This document shows, piece by piece, positions 14,119 through 25,340 of a DNA stretch of 62,365 nt (positions are counted from its first letter, which is position 1; every line of letters begins with the position of its first letter). Both the position numbers and the translations under genes were made by a program. The notes below the pieces were generated by a model. The model had not been told where the DNA came from. It saw only the letters and a list, made by a program, of their open reading frames with translations, and did no database searches. Where the stretch lies: positions 1 to 62,365 of the forward strand of contig JADZEB010000058.1 in assembly GCA_020850755.1 (NCBI GenBank), in the 5' to 3' direction. Origin of the DNA: Alphaproteobacteria bacterium. Lineage in GTDB: Bacteria > Pseudomonadota > Alphaproteobacteria > Acetobacterales > Acetobacteraceae.

Positions 14119-14991
14119 CTAGGCGATCGCGTCCAGGAACGCATCCACCACTGGCGCCACCTCAGGCTCGGACAGGGTGGGGCAGTGGCCGGCGCCGGCA
14201 ACGGTGATGCGCTCAAGGTCGGGCTTGCGCGCGGCCATCGCCTCGGCCGTCGCCGCGCCCAGGATGGGCGAGTTGGCCCCGCGCACCAGCAAGGCGGGGA
14301 TGCGCCCGATCCCCGCGAACAGCCGCCACAGGTCGCGCGGCGGCAGGTTGGCGAAAGCGCGAGCAATGGCGGGGTCCCAGGCGGTGTGCAGCATCCCGTC
14401 CGGCCCCGGCACGAAGGTGTTGCGCACGAAGGCGTCCCACTCCGCCTCGCTGCGCAGGCCGAGGGTGGGCAGCATCGCCTGCATGTGGCGGATCGCGGTG
14501 GGCCAGTCGGGCTGCGGGTGGTCGCTGCCGACATAGCGCATGACGAAGCCCTGGCCCTCGGCCTCGATCGCGGGGCCGATATCGTTGAGGACAAGGCCGG
14601 CAACCGCGCAGGGGCGCGCGGCGGCCATGGCCATCGCCAGGAGCCCGCCGAAGGAGGTGCCGACCACCACCACGCGCGGCGCGTGCAGCGCGGCCAGGAG
14701 GTCGAGGATGTCGGCCAGCGTGCGCATCGGGCTGTAGTCGCGCCAGTCGGCGGCGCGCGGCGAGCGGCCACGGCCGCGATAGTCGGGGCAGAGCACCCGC
14801 CGCCCGCGCGCGGACAGGCGCGCGGCGAGGTCCGCGAAGTCGGCGCCGTGGCGCGCCAGGCCGGGCAGGCAGAGGATCGCGCTGCGCCCCTCATCCCCCG
14901 CGCGCGCGCGAGCAGCGGGCCACTCGGCCACGAACAGTCGCGCGCCGTCGCTCGCGCTGATCCAGCGCTCGGCGCGCTGGCCCTGGGTCAT
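14119..14991 (-). CDS. Alpha/beta-fold hydrolase
   Basis: A 290-residue serine hydrolase of unknown substrate. The sequence shows the oxyanion strand LCLPGLARHGADF, the nucleophile elbow GTSFGGLLAMAMA, the acid-bearing strand before GANSPIL, and a C-terminal AGAGHCPTLSEP with the catalytic His. There is no signal peptide. Its ATG overlaps the stop of the upstream HAD-like gene by 4 bases. It resembles the hydrolase at 41477-42370, both carrying VLND(I/V)GP after the elbow, so the two may be paralogues. The exact reaction cannot be inferred. Confidence 0.85.
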   Translation of the reverse strand: MTQGQRAERWISASDGARLFVAEWPAARARAGDEGRSAILCLPGLARHGADFADLAARLSARGRRVLCPDYRGRGRSPRAADWRDYSPMRTLADILDLLAALHAPRVVVVGTSFGGLLAMAMAAARPCAVAGLVLNDIGPAIEAEGQGFVMRYVGSDHPQPDWPTAIRHMQAMLPTLGLRSEAEWDAFVRNTFVPGPDGMLHTAWDPAIARAFANLPPRDLWRLFAGIGRIPALLVRGANSPILGAATAEAMAARKPDLERITVAGAGHCPTLSEPEVAPVVDAFLDAIA

Positions 14992-15743
14992 GCGGCGGCG
15001 GTGGGCGTGGCGGCGGGGGCTGGCAGCAGGGCCGGAAGCTCCGAGAGCGCGCGGATCTCGGCCGCCGGCGGCGCCCAGGGATGCTCGGCCTGCGCGCCGG
15101 TGCGGTTGAGCCAGACGGCGCGGAAGCCCGCCCGCACCGCGCCCGCCACGTCCCAGGCGCTGGCCCCGACATAGAGCACATGCTCGGGGCTTTCGCGGAA
15201 GCGCCTGGCGATCAACTGGTAGGCGTCGGGGTGCGGCTTGAACACCTGCGCCTCCTCGGCCGGCAGCAGCGCGTCGAACCGCTCGAACATGCCGATCGCC
15301 TTGGCCGCCGAGATCAGCATGGTGGAGGAGGCGTTCGACAGGATCGCCGCTTGCAGCCCGGCCGCGCGCACGGCGGCCATCCCGGCGGCGGCATCGGCGA
15401 AGGGGGGCAGGTGCAGCATCATCTGCATCAGCCGCGTGCGCAGAAGCAGGCTGCCGAGGCCGAGCACGCCCATGGCGTGGTCCAGCGCCTCGCCGGTGAT
15501 GTGCCAGAAATCCGTGCTGCGCTGGGAGAGTGTGGACAGCCACGCATACTCGAACTGCTTGGCCTGCCACAGCGCGGCGAGCGCGCCGGCCTGCTCGGCG
15601 GCAAGACCGGGGCACGCACGCACCGCGCCCTGGAAGTCGAACAGCGTGCCGAAGCCGCCAAAGGCCGCCACGCGCACCGCCCCGCCGATCGTGGCGGCGC
15701 CGGAAGCCGTATCGTTGCTGGTCGGCGGCTTGCTCATGGCCAT
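14988..15743 (-). CDS. Haloacid dehalogenase type II-like protein lacking the nucleophile
   Basis: A 251-residue HAD-superfamily protein closest in layout to L-2-haloacid dehalogenase. Motif I reads AAFGGFGTLFD where active enzymes have FD-x-Y/F-GTLFD, so the nucleophilic Asp is Gly29 (codon at 15657-15659). The halide-binding Arg position in LWQAKQFEYAWL is Gln60, and motif IV VGASAWDVAGA replaces the usual SSN. Motif II LSNAS (Ser136, Asn137), Lys169 in QVFKPHPDAY and Asp198 are kept. It is probably catalytically dead as a hydrolase. ATG with GAGG upstream; an ATG two codons later is also possible. Sits between the lytic transglycosylase (4-base gap) and an alpha/beta hydrolase (4-base overlap). 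Confidence 0.85.
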   Translation of the reverse strand: MAMSKPPTSNDTASGAATIGGAVRVAAFGGFGTLFDFQGAVRACPGLAAEQAGALAALWQAKQFEYAWLSTLSQRSTDFWHITGEALDHAMGVLGLGSLLLRTRLMQMMLHLPPFADAAAGMAAVRAAGLQAAILSNASSTMLISAAKAIGMFERFDALLPAEEAQVFKPHPDAYQLIARRFRESPEHVLYVGASAWDVAGAVRAGFRAVWLNRTGAQAEHPWAPPAAEIRALSELPALLPAPAATPTAAA

Positions 15744-15747
15744 GCCC

Positions 15748-17835
<2,088 letters not shown>

Positions 17836-17945
17836 GAGCGCTCCGATTCCCCTGACGAGCCTCTCTCGCTTGTAGCTTGCGGGGCAGGCGGGCCGCAACG
17901 CCCGGCGTGGCGGTAATCGCAATTCGTGACGCGCTTGCCCGTTGC

Positions 17946-17974
17946 TTGCCTGGGCCGCGGTGCGGGCCTATCGT
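17946..17974 (+). promoter_or_regulatory. Candidate promoter for dapA
   Basis: TTGCCT and TATCGT with a 17-base spacer in the divergent region between the transglycosylase and dapA genes. It would leave a leader of about 67 bases before the dapA ATG. By-eye prediction. Confidence 0.4.
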
Positions 17975-18047
17975 GGCGCCGCCCCCTGCCGGCGCCGGAT
18001 GCTCTCGGCTGCGCGCGGGTGGTGGCATGAAACCGCGGGAGAGCGTC

Positions 18048-18953
18048 ATGGCTGCCACAGCCGCCCAGATGGACAAGCTCAAGGGATCGATGGTCGCGCT
18101 GATCACGCCCATGAAGCCCGACGGCGCGGTGGACGAGAAACGCTTCCAGGACTTCGTCGACTGGCAGATCAAGGAAGGCACGCACGGCCTGATCCCGGTC
18201 GGCACCACGGGCGAATCCCCGACCCTCTCGCACGAGGAGCATATGCGCGTCGTGGAACTGTGCGTCGAGGCTGCCGCCGGCCGCGTGCCGGTGATCGCCG
18301 GCACCGGCTCGAACTCGACGCAGGAGGCGATCGACCTTACGGCGCACGCCAGGAAAGCGGGTGCCGATGCGGCGCTGATCGTCTGCCCCTACTACAACCG
18401 CCCGACGCAGGAGGGGCTGATCCAGCACTTCAAGGCGATCGTCGATGCGGTCGATCTGCCGGTGGTGATCTACAACATCCCCGGACGCTCGGCCGTGGAC
18501 ATGAGCCCGGAGACGATGGGCCGGCTGGCGAAGCTGCGCAACATCGTCGGCGTCAAGGACGCGACCGCGAACCTCGCTCGGCCCTTGCAGCAGAAGGCTA
18601 CATGCGGGGCGGATTTCATCCAGCTTTCCGGCGAGGACCATACGGCGGTTGCGTTCCTGGCCTCGGGCGGGGTGGGGTGCATCTCGGTTACCGCCAATGT
18701 CGCCCCGCGCCTTTGTTCCGAGATGCACACGGCCTGGATGGCGGGCGATGCGCGCAAGGCGATGGCGATCCAGGACCGGCTCTTGCCGCTGCACGACGCC
18801 CTGTTCTGCGAGACTTCGCCGGGGCCGGTGAAATACGCTGCCAGCCTGATCGGCAAGGCCGAGGCTTTCGCGCGCCTGCCGCTCGCCCCGATCGCGGAGG
18901 GGTCGCGCGCGCGCGTCAAGGCGGCGATGACTGCCGTCGGCCTGATCAACTAG
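18048..18953 (+). CDS. dapA: 4-hydroxy-tetrahydrodipicolinate synthase
   Basis: Condenses pyruvate with aspartate semialdehyde, the first committed step to diaminopimelate and lysine. The 301-residue TIM barrel shows [17 protein letters not shown], the TTGESPTL substrate loop, [11 protein letters not shown], Tyr142 in VVIYNIPGR and the Schiff-base Lys170 in [16 protein letters not shown] lies 6 bases before the ATG at 18048; an ATG 21 bases upstream is possible. smpB follows by about 50 bases, a neighbour pair frequent in alphaproteobacteria. Confidence 0.96.
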   Translation: MAATAAQMDKLKGSMVALITPMKPDGAVDEKRFQDFVDWQIKEGTHGLIPVGTTGESPTLSHEEHMRVVELCVEAAAGRVPVIAGTGSNSTQEAIDLTAHARKAGADAALIVCPYYNRPTQEGLIQHFKAIVDAVDLPVVIYNIPGRSAVDMSPETMGRLAKLRNIVGVKDATANLARPLQQKATCGADFIQLSGEDHTAVAFLASGGVGCISVTANVAPRLCSEMHTAWMAGDARKAMAIQDRLLPLHDALFCETSPGPVKYAASLIGKAEAFARLPLAPIAEGSRARVKAAMTAVGLIN

Positions 18954-19006
18954 CCCCATCGACCAGACCGGGCGCGCGACCGGACCAACACGAGCGGGAT
19001 TGTGGT

Positions 19007-19489
19007 GTGGCCAAGTCAGGCATGATCTCGCACGGCACGGTGGCGCAGAACCGCAAGGCGCGGCACGACTACAGCATCGGCGAGACGCTGGAAGCGGGGC
19101 TCGTGCTCACCGGCAGCGAGGTCAAGTCGCTGCGGCTCGGACGCGCCACGCTGAACGAGGCCTGGGCCGGGGAGCGCGACGGCGAGCTCTATCTGTTCGA
19201 GGCGCACATCCCCGAATATGCCCAGGCGGCGAAGCTCGGCGGGCATGTCGCCAAGCGCCCGCGCAAGCTCCTGTTGCACCGCAAGGAGATCAACCGGCTG
19301 GTCGCGGCGATCCGCCGCGAGGGGCGGACCATCGTGCCGCTGTCGATCTTCTTCAACGCGCGCGGCAAGGCCAAGGTGCAGCTCGGCGTCGCCGAGGGCC
19401 GCAAGAAGGCCGACAAGCGCGCCGCGATCAAGGAGCGCGACTGGAAACGCGAGAAGTCGCGCCTGATGCGGGCGCGCCAGCGCGAGTAG
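19007..19489 (+). CDS. smpB: SsrA-binding protein
   Basis: Binds tmRNA and brings it to stalled ribosomes for trans-translation. The 160-residue product has the family core TVAQNRKARHDYSIGETLEAG, LTGSEVKSLRLGRATLNEAW, KRPRKLLLHRKEI, and the basic C-terminal tail (KKADKRAAIKERDWKREKSR) that inserts into the mRNA channel. A GTG start is chosen; an ATG five codons downstream is the alternative. No tmRNA gene is visible in the window. Confidence 0.95.
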   Translation: MAKSGMISHGTVAQNRKARHDYSIGETLEAGLVLTGSEVKSLRLGRATLNEAWAGERDGELYLFEAHIPEYAQAAKLGGHVAKRPRKLLLHRKEINRLVAAIRREGRTIVPLSIFFNARGKAKVQLGVAEGRKKADKRAAIKERDWKREKSRLMRARQRE

Positions 19490-19627
19490 CGGGCGCGCGC
19501 CGCCCGCGACCAGGGGGCGCAAGGTCACGCCGCCGTGATGCCCGCCCGCGATCTCGTGATGTGGCGCGCGGCGCACGGCGGGCCATATCGGGGCGACGAG
19601 GGAACCCGCCACAGGCAGGAGGACGCC

Positions 19628-20302
19628 ATGGCCGAGGACGAGAAAGGCATCAAGCTTCTGGGCGCGATCCGCGACAAGCTGATCAGCCGCAAGCAGGATT
19701 GGGCGCGCGACGGGCGCCTGCTCACCGGCACCGAGGGCGATCCCGAGCGCGACCGCCTGCCGCCCGGCCAGCGCCTGGTGCGCGACTGGCCGGTGCTCGA
19801 TCTCGGCGTGCAGCCGGACATACCGGCCGCGAGCTTCCGCCTGGACATCGACGGGCTGGTGGAGAACTCGCTCAGCCTCGACTGGGCGGCCTTCAAGGCG
19901 CTGCCGCGGGCCGAGATGGTGAGCGACATCCACTGCGTCACGCAATGGTCGCGCTACGACAATCGCTGGCACGGGGTTGCCGCGCGCGACCTGCTCGCCG
20001 CCGTGCGGCCGAAGCGGGAGGCGCGCCACATCATCTTCCACGCCCATGACGGCTATACCACCAATGTCCGGCTCGATCATTTCGACCAGCCGGATGTGAT
20101 CCTCGCCCATAGCTGGGAGGGCCGGCCGCTGGAGCGCCAGCATGGCGGGCCGGTGCGGGTGGTGATCCCGCGCTTCTACTTCTGGAAGTCGGCCAAGTGG
20201 GTGCGGCGGCTGGAGTTCGTGGCGGTGGACAAGCCGGGCTTCTGGGAAGTGCGCGGCTACCACAACGAGGGCGATCCCTGGAAAGAGGATCGCTACGGCT
20301 GA
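19628..20302 (+). CDS. Sulfite-oxidase-fold molybdopterin-dependent oxidoreductase, cytosolic
   Basis: A 224-residue molybdenum enzyme of the sulfite oxidase/YedY (MsrP) fold. The Mo-ligating Cys is Cys103 in SDIHCVTQWSRYDNRWHGV, and other family marks are FHAHDGYTTN and HGGPVRVVIPRFYFWKSAKW. It lacks a Tat or Sec signal and a heme domain, so it belongs to the short uncharacterised branch annotated only as sulfite oxidase-like. The ATG has AGGAGG 6 bases upstream. It converges on the uracil-DNA glycosylase gene with 4 bases between stops. Substrate and electron acceptor are unknown. Confidence 0.9.
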   Translation: MAEDEKGIKLLGAIRDKLISRKQDWARDGRLLTGTEGDPERDRLPPGQRLVRDWPVLDLGVQPDIPAASFRLDIDGLVENSLSLDWAAFKALPRAEMVSDIHCVTQWSRYDNRWHGVAARDLLAAVRPKREARHIIFHAHDGYTTNVRLDHFDQPDVILAHSWEGRPLERQHGGPVRVVIPRFYFWKSAKWVRRLEFVAVDKPGFWEVRGYHNEGDPWKEDRYG

Positions 20303-20306
20303 CGCC

Positions 20307-21005
20307 TCAGTCGCGCCCGGTGCCGAGGCCGAGCCGGGGCAGGAGGGCGGCGAACACCGCCTCGAACATCGCCGGCGTCAGCCGGTTGGTGTTGGTGTTG
20401 TAGCGGCTGCAATGGTAGCTGTCGGCGAGCAGCAGCCCGCCCGGCAGCGCATGCAGCGCGCAATGGCCGAAGCGGGCGGCGGATTGCTTCAGGCCGCGCG
20501 CCCGCAGCACCGCCCCGTGCGCGATCGCGCCCAGGGCCAGCACCGCGCGCAGGCCCGGCATCGCCGCCATCTCCGCCTTGAGGAAGCCGTTGCAGGTGGC
20601 GATCTCGGCCGGCTCGGGCTTGTTCGCCGGCGGCACGCAGCGCACGGCGTTGGCGATGCGGCAGCCCAGCAGTTGCACGCCATCGGCCGGATCGGCGCGG
20701 TAGGCGCCGCGCGCCAGCCCGAACTTCAGCAGCGTGGCGTAGAGCAGATCGCCGGCATAATCGCCGGTGAAGGGGCGGCCGGTGCGGTTGGCCCCGCGCA
20801 GGCCCGGCGCCAGCCCGAGGATCAGGAGCGGCGCATCAAGCGCCCCGAAGGAAGGCACCGGGGCGTGGTGCCAGCCCGGATAGGCGGCGCGGTTCGCGGC
20901 GCGGAAGGCGGCCAGGCGCGGACAGAGCGCGCAGTCCAGGCCCGGTTGCGGCGGGTGCGGGGCATCGCTCCGCGCCGGGCTGGCCGGCCGGCGATCAGTC
21001 GGCAT
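20307..21005 (-). CDS. Uracil-DNA glycosylase, family 5 (UDGb) type
   Basis: Base-excision enzyme with an Fe-S cluster, expected to remove uracil (and possibly hypoxanthine) from DNA. The 232 residues show the N-terminal CALCPRL cysteine pair, the motif 1 region LGLAPGLRGANRTGRPFTGD (no catalytic Asp/Asn of family 1), further cysteines in NAVRCVPP and EIATCNGF, and the C-terminal SYHCSRYNTNTNRLT, characteristic of UDGb. It is coupled to the NYN-domain gene by a one-base stop/start overlap. Confidence 0.92.
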   Translation of the reverse strand: MPTDRRPASPARSDAPHPPQPGLDCALCPRLAAFRAANRAAYPGWHHAPVPSFGALDAPLLILGLAPGLRGANRTGRPFTGDYAGDLLYATLLKFGLARGAYRADPADGVQLLGCRIANAVRCVPPANKPEPAEIATCNGFLKAEMAAMPGLRAVLALGAIAHGAVLRARGLKQSAARFGHCALHALPGGLLLADSYHCSRYNTNTNRLTPAMFEAVFAALLPRLGLGTGRD

Positions 21006-21814
21006 CAGCTGCCCGAGGTATCGGGCACGTCGCCATAGGGATTGGCCGGCGTGATGCGCCCGCTGATCCGCCCGCCGCGCTCGACCGTGACGGTTCGGGT
21101 GCGGCCGAGCCCGTTCTGCGCCCGCGGCGCGGCCTGGGCCGGAGGCGCCGGCGGTGCCGCGGGGGGAACGGGAACCGGCGCCATCAGGGCTGCGGGCAGG
21201 GCCTCGGCAGTGGTCTGCTCGGGTGCGGTGTCGGACGCATGTCCGGGCGCGTGTCCGGGGACGGAGCGCGGCGCACGCGGCTCGATGAAGCGGCGCGCGA
21301 TCTCGGGGGCGAGGTCGGCCAGGTCATAGAACTGGTCGGCCTGGCGGCGCAGCTCGTCGGCGATCATCGAGGGCTGGGTCTTGATCGTGCTGATCACGGT
21401 CACGCGCACGCCCTTGCGCTGGACGGCTTCCACGAGCCGGCGGAAATCGCCATCGCCCGAGAACAGCACGGCATGGTCCATGTGCGGGGCCATTTCCAGC
21501 ATGTCGATGGCGATCTCGACATCCATGTTGCCCTTGATGCGCCGCCGCCCGGCTGCGTCGGTGAACTCCTTCAGCGGCTTGGTCACCATGGTGTAGCCGT
21601 TGTAGGCGAGGAAATCGACCAGCGGGCGGATCGGCGAGTATTCCTCGCTATCGACCAGGGCGGTGTAGTAGATCGCGCGCATCAGGTGGCCGCGAGCGCG
21701 GAAATAGGCCAGCATTGCGCGGTAGTCGATGTCGAACCCGATGCCGCGCGACGCCGCGTATAGGTTCGCGCCGTCGATGAAGACCGCCAGGCGGTCTTCC
21801 GGATAGAAATGCAT
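21005..21814 (-). CDS. NYN-domain (LabA/DUF88-like) protein, putative RNase
   Basis: A 269-residue protein. Residues 1-180 form a PIN-like NYN domain with the conserved acidic residues in AVFIDGANLY, NMDVEIAIDML and AVLFSGDGDF, the metal-binding pattern of putative RNases. The remainder is a low-complexity Ala/Pro tail ending in GRITPANPYGDVPDTSGS. The ATG has AAAGGAG 8 bases upstream; a TTG just before it is also possible. It overlaps the start of the UDG gene by one base, so the two are probably made together. RNA target unknown. Confidence 0.88.
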   Translation of the reverse strand: MHFYPEDRLAVFIDGANLYAASRGIGFDIDYRAMLAYFRARGHLMRAIYYTALVDSEEYSPIRPLVDFLAYNGYTMVTKPLKEFTDAAGRRRIKGNMDVEIAIDMLEMAPHMDHAVLFSGDGDFRRLVEAVQRKGVRVTVISTIKTQPSMIADELRRQADQFYDLADLAPEIARRFIEPRAPRSVPGHAPGHASDTAPEQTTAEALPAALMAPVPVPPAAPPAPPAQAAPRAQNGLGRTRTVTVERGGRISGRITPANPYGDVPDTSGS

Positions 21815-21937
21815 CAACTATGCTCCTTTGGGCGTTTCGGCTCGCTGCGCGAGTCTTCGTTGGATGGCCCCGGCCGCCTCGTCATAGCCGCGCCACGGGC
21901 GGGACGCAATGATCGCGACGCGTAGGGGTAGCGGGTA

Positions 21938-22465
21938 GTGCCAGGCACGAGGCGCTTCGAGCGGATCCTGATCGGCATCGGCGCCAACCTGCCGGGCCCC
22001 GATGGCGCCCCGCCTCGGGCGGCGTGCGAACGGGCGTTGGCGGCCCTGGCGGCGTTGCCCGGCCTGACACTCGTCGCGCGCTCGCGCTGGTGGGAAAGCG
22101 CCCCGGTGCCCGTGTCGGACCAGCCCTGGTTCGTCAACGGCGTGGCGGTCCTGGCCGGACAGGCCGACCCCGCCGCCCTGCTCGCCGCCCTGCACGCGAT
22201 CGAGGCCGCGGTGGGGCGGGTGCGCCTGGCCTTGAACGCGGCCCGCACGCTCGATCTCGATATCCTGGCGATGGACGATCTGGTGCGCGGGCCGCCCGAC
22301 CCGCCGCCCGTGCTGCCGCATCCGCGCATGGCGGATCGGGCCTTCGTCCTCATGCCGCTGGCCGAGGCGGCGCCCTGTTGGCGCCACCCGCGCTCCGGCC
22401 GCACGGTCGAGCAGCTCCTCGCCGCCCTGCCGCCCGGCCAGACCTGCCGGCCCCTTGGGCCCTGA
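21938..22465 (+). CDS. folK: 2-amino-4-hydroxy-6-hydroxymethyldihydropteridine pyrophosphokinase
   Basis: Transfers pyrophosphate from ATP to the pterin precursor of folate. The 175 residues show IGIGANLPGPDG, SRWWESAPVPVSDQPWFVNG, NAARTLDLDILAMDD with the Mg-binding Asp pair, and HPRMADRAFVLMPLAE. It uses a GTG start with AGGGGTAGCGG upstream. It is separate from other folate genes here and divergent from the NYN gene. Confidence 0.94.
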   Translation: MPGTRRFERILIGIGANLPGPDGAPPRAACERALAALAALPGLTLVARSRWWESAPVPVSDQPWFVNGVAVLAGQADPAALLAALHAIEAAVGRVRLALNAARTLDLDILAMDDLVRGPPDPPPVLPHPRMADRAFVLMPLAEAAPCWRHPRSGRTVEQLLAALPPGQTCRPLGP

Positions 22466-22522
22466 CGCGGCGGCGGCCCGCGCGCGGGCCGGAAAGATGC
22501 GCCTCAAGGATGCGCGTTCGGC

Positions 22523-22551
22523 TTGCGTTCCGGCGCCAAGCCCCATATACA
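22523..22551 (+). promoter_or_regulatory. Candidate promoter for rpoZ-rsh
   Basis: TTGCGT and TATACA with an exact 17-base spacer, ending 43 bases before the rpoZ ATG. This is the best -10 match noted in the window, but it has not been tested computationally. Confidence 0.5.
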
Positions 22552-22594
22552 GAACGCTTCTTCCTGGCCCTGACCAACCTGGAGTGTCCGGCGC

Positions 22595-23005
22595 ATGGCG
22601 CGCGTGACGGTTGAAGACTGCATCCTGCGGGTGCCGAACCGGTTCGATCTGGTGATGCTGGCCGCCCAGCGGGCGCGCAACATCTCGCGCGGCGAGCAGC
22701 TTACCCTCGACCGCGACAACGACAAGAACCCCGTGGTCGCGCTGCGCGAGATCGCGGACGACACGATCGAGCTTGCCAAGCTCGAAAGCGACCTGATCAA
22801 GGCGCAGCAGCGCCAGCCCGAGCCCGAGCCGGTGGAGGAGGAGGTCCAGGACCTCATCCCGACCGACCAGAACATCTTCGGCGGGATGGACGTGGCGCCG
22901 GCCGAGGAAGCGGTGGAGGAAGGCGCGGGCGAGGAGCCCTCGGCCGACGATATCGCGGCGGCGATCGAGGCCGAGCTCGGCGGCGGCAAGCCCGAGGCCG
23001 ACTGA
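22595..23005 (+). CDS. rpoZ: RNA polymerase omega subunit
   Basis: Chaperones beta-prime into RNA polymerase and takes part in ppGpp binding. The 136 residues begin [20 protein letters not shown] and [20 protein letters not shown], the standard omega core. The acidic Glu/Pro/Ala tail (about residues 65-136) is longer than in E. coli and is common in alphaproteobacteria. The next gene is the ppGpp synthetase/hydrolase, 86 bases downstream, the conserved rpoZ-spoT pairing. Confidence 0.96.
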   Translation: MARVTVEDCILRVPNRFDLVMLAAQRARNISRGEQLTLDRDNDKNPVVALREIADDTIELAKLESDLIKAQQRQPEPEPVEEEVQDLIPTDQNIFGGMDVAPAEEAVEEGAGEEPSADDIAAAIEAELGGGKPEAD

Positions 23006-23091
23006 TCGCGATGGCGGCAGCGCCGCGCGGCCGGGCCATCGCTCCGCCCGCCGCGGCCGTGCCGCCCCGCCGCTAGGGGCATGGATCGCCG

Positions 23092-25287
23092 ATGCGGCAG
23101 TTCGAACTTGTCGAGAAGGTCAAGTCCTACGATCCCAAGGCGGACGAGGACGCGATCAACCGCGCCTATGTGTTCGCGCTGAAGGCGCATGGCTCGCAGA
23201 CGCGGGCCTCGGGCGATCCCTATTTCTCGCACCCGGTCGAGGTGGCGGGCTTGCTCACCCGCTACCGGCTCGACACCAACACCATCGTCACCGCGCTTCT
23301 GCACGACGTGGTGGAGGATACGCCCGTCACGCTCGACGAGATCGAGAAGGTGTTCGGGCCGCAGGTCGCGCGCCTGGTGGATGGCGTGACCAAGCTCTCG
23401 CGCCTCGAACACCTTTCCGATCGTGCCAAGCAGGCCGAGAATTTCCGCAAGCTCGTCCTGGCGATGAGCGAGGATATCCGCGTCCTCTTGGTGAAGCTGG
23501 CCGACCGGTTGCACAACATGCGCACGCTCAAGCATGTGCGCGACCCCGAGAAGCGCCGGCGCATCGCCGCCGAAACGCTCGACATCTACGCGCCCCTGGC
23601 CGAGCGCATCGGCATGGAGGAGGTCAAGCAGGAGCTGGAGACGATCGCCTTCGCCGAGATGCACCCGGACGCCTACCAGTCGATCGTCGCGCGCCTGGGC
23701 TTCTTGCGTTCGCAGGGCGAGACGCTGATCGAACAGATTATCGGCGACCTCAAGCGCATGATGAGTGAAGGCGGCATCAAGGCCGAGGTGTCCGGGCGCG
23801 AGAAGACACCCTATTCGATCTGGCGCAAGATGCGCGCCAAGGATGCGAGCTTCGAGCAGTTCTCCGACATCATGGCCTTCCGGGTGATCGTCGAGAGCGT
23901 CGAGGAGTGCTACCGCGCGCTCGGCATCGTGCACGGGGCCTTCCATGTCGTGCCCGGCCGCTTCAAGGACTACATCTCCACCCCCAAGCCGAACGGCTAT
24001 CGCAGCCTGCATACCGGCGTGATCGTGCCGCCCAACCAGCGCATAGAGATCCAGATCCGCACGCGCGAGATGCACAATGTCGCGGAATATGGCGTGGCCG
24101 CGCACTGGAGCTACAAGCAGGGCGAGGATGCCGGGCGCGAGGGGCGGCAATATCGCTGGCTGCGCTCGCTGCTGGAGATCCTGGAGCAGGCCGCTGACCC
24201 GCAGGAGTTCCTGGAACACACCCGGCTGGAGATGTTCCAGGACCAGGTATTCTGCTTCACGCCCAAGGGCGACCTGATCACGCTGCCGCGCGGGGCGACG
24301 CCGGTCGATTTCGCCTATGCCGTGCATTCGCAGGTGGGCGACAGCTGCGTCGGCGCCAAGATCAACGGGCGCATCATGCCCCTGCGCACGCAGCTGCGGA
24401 ATGGCGATCAGGTCGAGATCATCACCGCCAAGGGCCATACCCCTTCGCCCACCTGGGAGCGCTTCGTCGTCACCGGGCGGGCGCGGGCGCGCATCCGCCG
24501 CTTCATAAACCTCAAGCAGCGCGAGCAGTTCCTCGACCTCGGCCGCTCGATGGTGGCCAAGGCGCTGCGCCAGGAAGGCGTCGATCCCTCCGACAAGGTG
24601 GTGGAGCCGGCGGTCAAGCCGCTCAAGCAGGCGAGCCTGGAGGATCTCTACGTCGTCGTCGGCAAGGGTGATATAGGCGCGCGCGATGTGGTGCTGGCGG
24701 CATTCCCGGAGCTGAAGGCGCCCTCGCGCGCCCACGCCGTCGCGCCGCTGACGCGCCTGCGCCGCCGCGCCGCCGCGGCCACGGACGGCGCCGGTTCGGG
24801 CGAGGCCGGCGCGCGGGCCGAGCCTGCGGCGCGCAACGCCCTGCCGATCCGCGGCCTGATCCCGGGCATGGCGATCCATTTCGCCGGATGCTGCCACCCG
24901 CTGCCGGGCGACCGCATCATCGGCATCGTCACCACCGGCAAGGGTGTCACGATCCACACCGCCGACTGCCAGACGCTGGAAAGCTTCGCCGCCACGCCCG
25001 AGCGTTTCGTCGATGTCGATTGGGAGTATGACGGCCCCGGCAGGCAGAGCCATGTCGGGCGCATCCACGTCGTCACCGCGAACGAGCAGGGGGCGCTGGC
25101 GAACCTGACCAACGTCATCGCCAAGCATGACGGCAACATCAACAACCTGAAGATCATCAACCGCCAGGCCGATTTCTTCGAGATGGCGATCGACCTGGAG
25201 GTGAGCGACCTTGGCCACCTGTCGAACATCATCGCCGCGCTGCGCGCCAGCCCGTCCGTGACTACGGTCGAGCGCGCGCGGAGCTGA
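23092..25287 (+). CDS. rsh: Bifunctional (p)ppGpp synthetase/hydrolase, Rel/SpoT family
   Basis: Makes and degrades the stringent-response alarmone. Its 731 residues run: HD hydrolase domain with intact HPVEVAGLL and [11 protein letters not shown]; synthetase domain with [20 protein letters not shown] and [15 protein letters not shown] domain starting [20 protein letters not shown]; a zinc-finger-like region with GCCHPLPGD; and a C-terminal ACT domain. The RAKD motif (RxKD class) and the intact HD motif argue for both activities, as expected when an alphaproteobacterium has one long RSH. Cotranscription with rpoZ is likely. Confidence 0.96.
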   Translation: MRQFELVEKVKSYDPKADEDAINRAYVFALKAHGSQTRASGDPYFSHPVEVAGLLTRYRLDTNTIVTALLHDVVEDTPVTLDEIEKVFGPQVARLVDGVTKLSRLEHLSDRAKQAENFRKLVLAMSEDIRVLLVKLADRLHNMRTLKHVRDPEKRRRIAAETLDIYAPLAERIGMEEVKQELETIAFAEMHPDAYQSIVARLGFLRSQGETLIEQIIGDLKRMMSEGGIKAEVSGREKTPYSIWRKMRAKDASFEQFSDIMAFRVIVESVEECYRALGIVHGAFHVVPGRFKDYISTPKPNGYRSLHTGVIVPPNQRIEIQIRTREMHNVAEYGVAAHWSYKQGEDAGREGRQYRWLRSLLEILEQAADPQEFLEHTRLEMFQDQVFCFTPKGDLITLPRGATPVDFAYAVHSQVGDSCVGAKINGRIMPLRTQLRNGDQVEIITAKGHTPSPTWERFVVTGRARARIRRFINLKQREQFLDLGRSMVAKALRQEGVDPSDKVVEPAVKPLKQASLEDLYVVVGKGDIGARDVVLAAFPELKAPSRAHAVAPLTRLRRRAAAATDGAGSGEAGARAEPAARNALPIRGLIPGMAIHFAGCCHPLPGDRIIGIVTTGKGVTIHTADCQTLESFAATPERFVDVDWEYDGPGRQSHVGRIHVVTANEQGALANLTNVIAKHDGNINNLKIINRQADFFEMAIDLEVSDLGHLSNIIAALRASPSVTTVERARS

Positions 25288-25340
25288 AGCCCGCCACGCG
25301 CCTGCGCGCGGCGGCCCATGCCGGAGCCGGAAGCGAAGCC

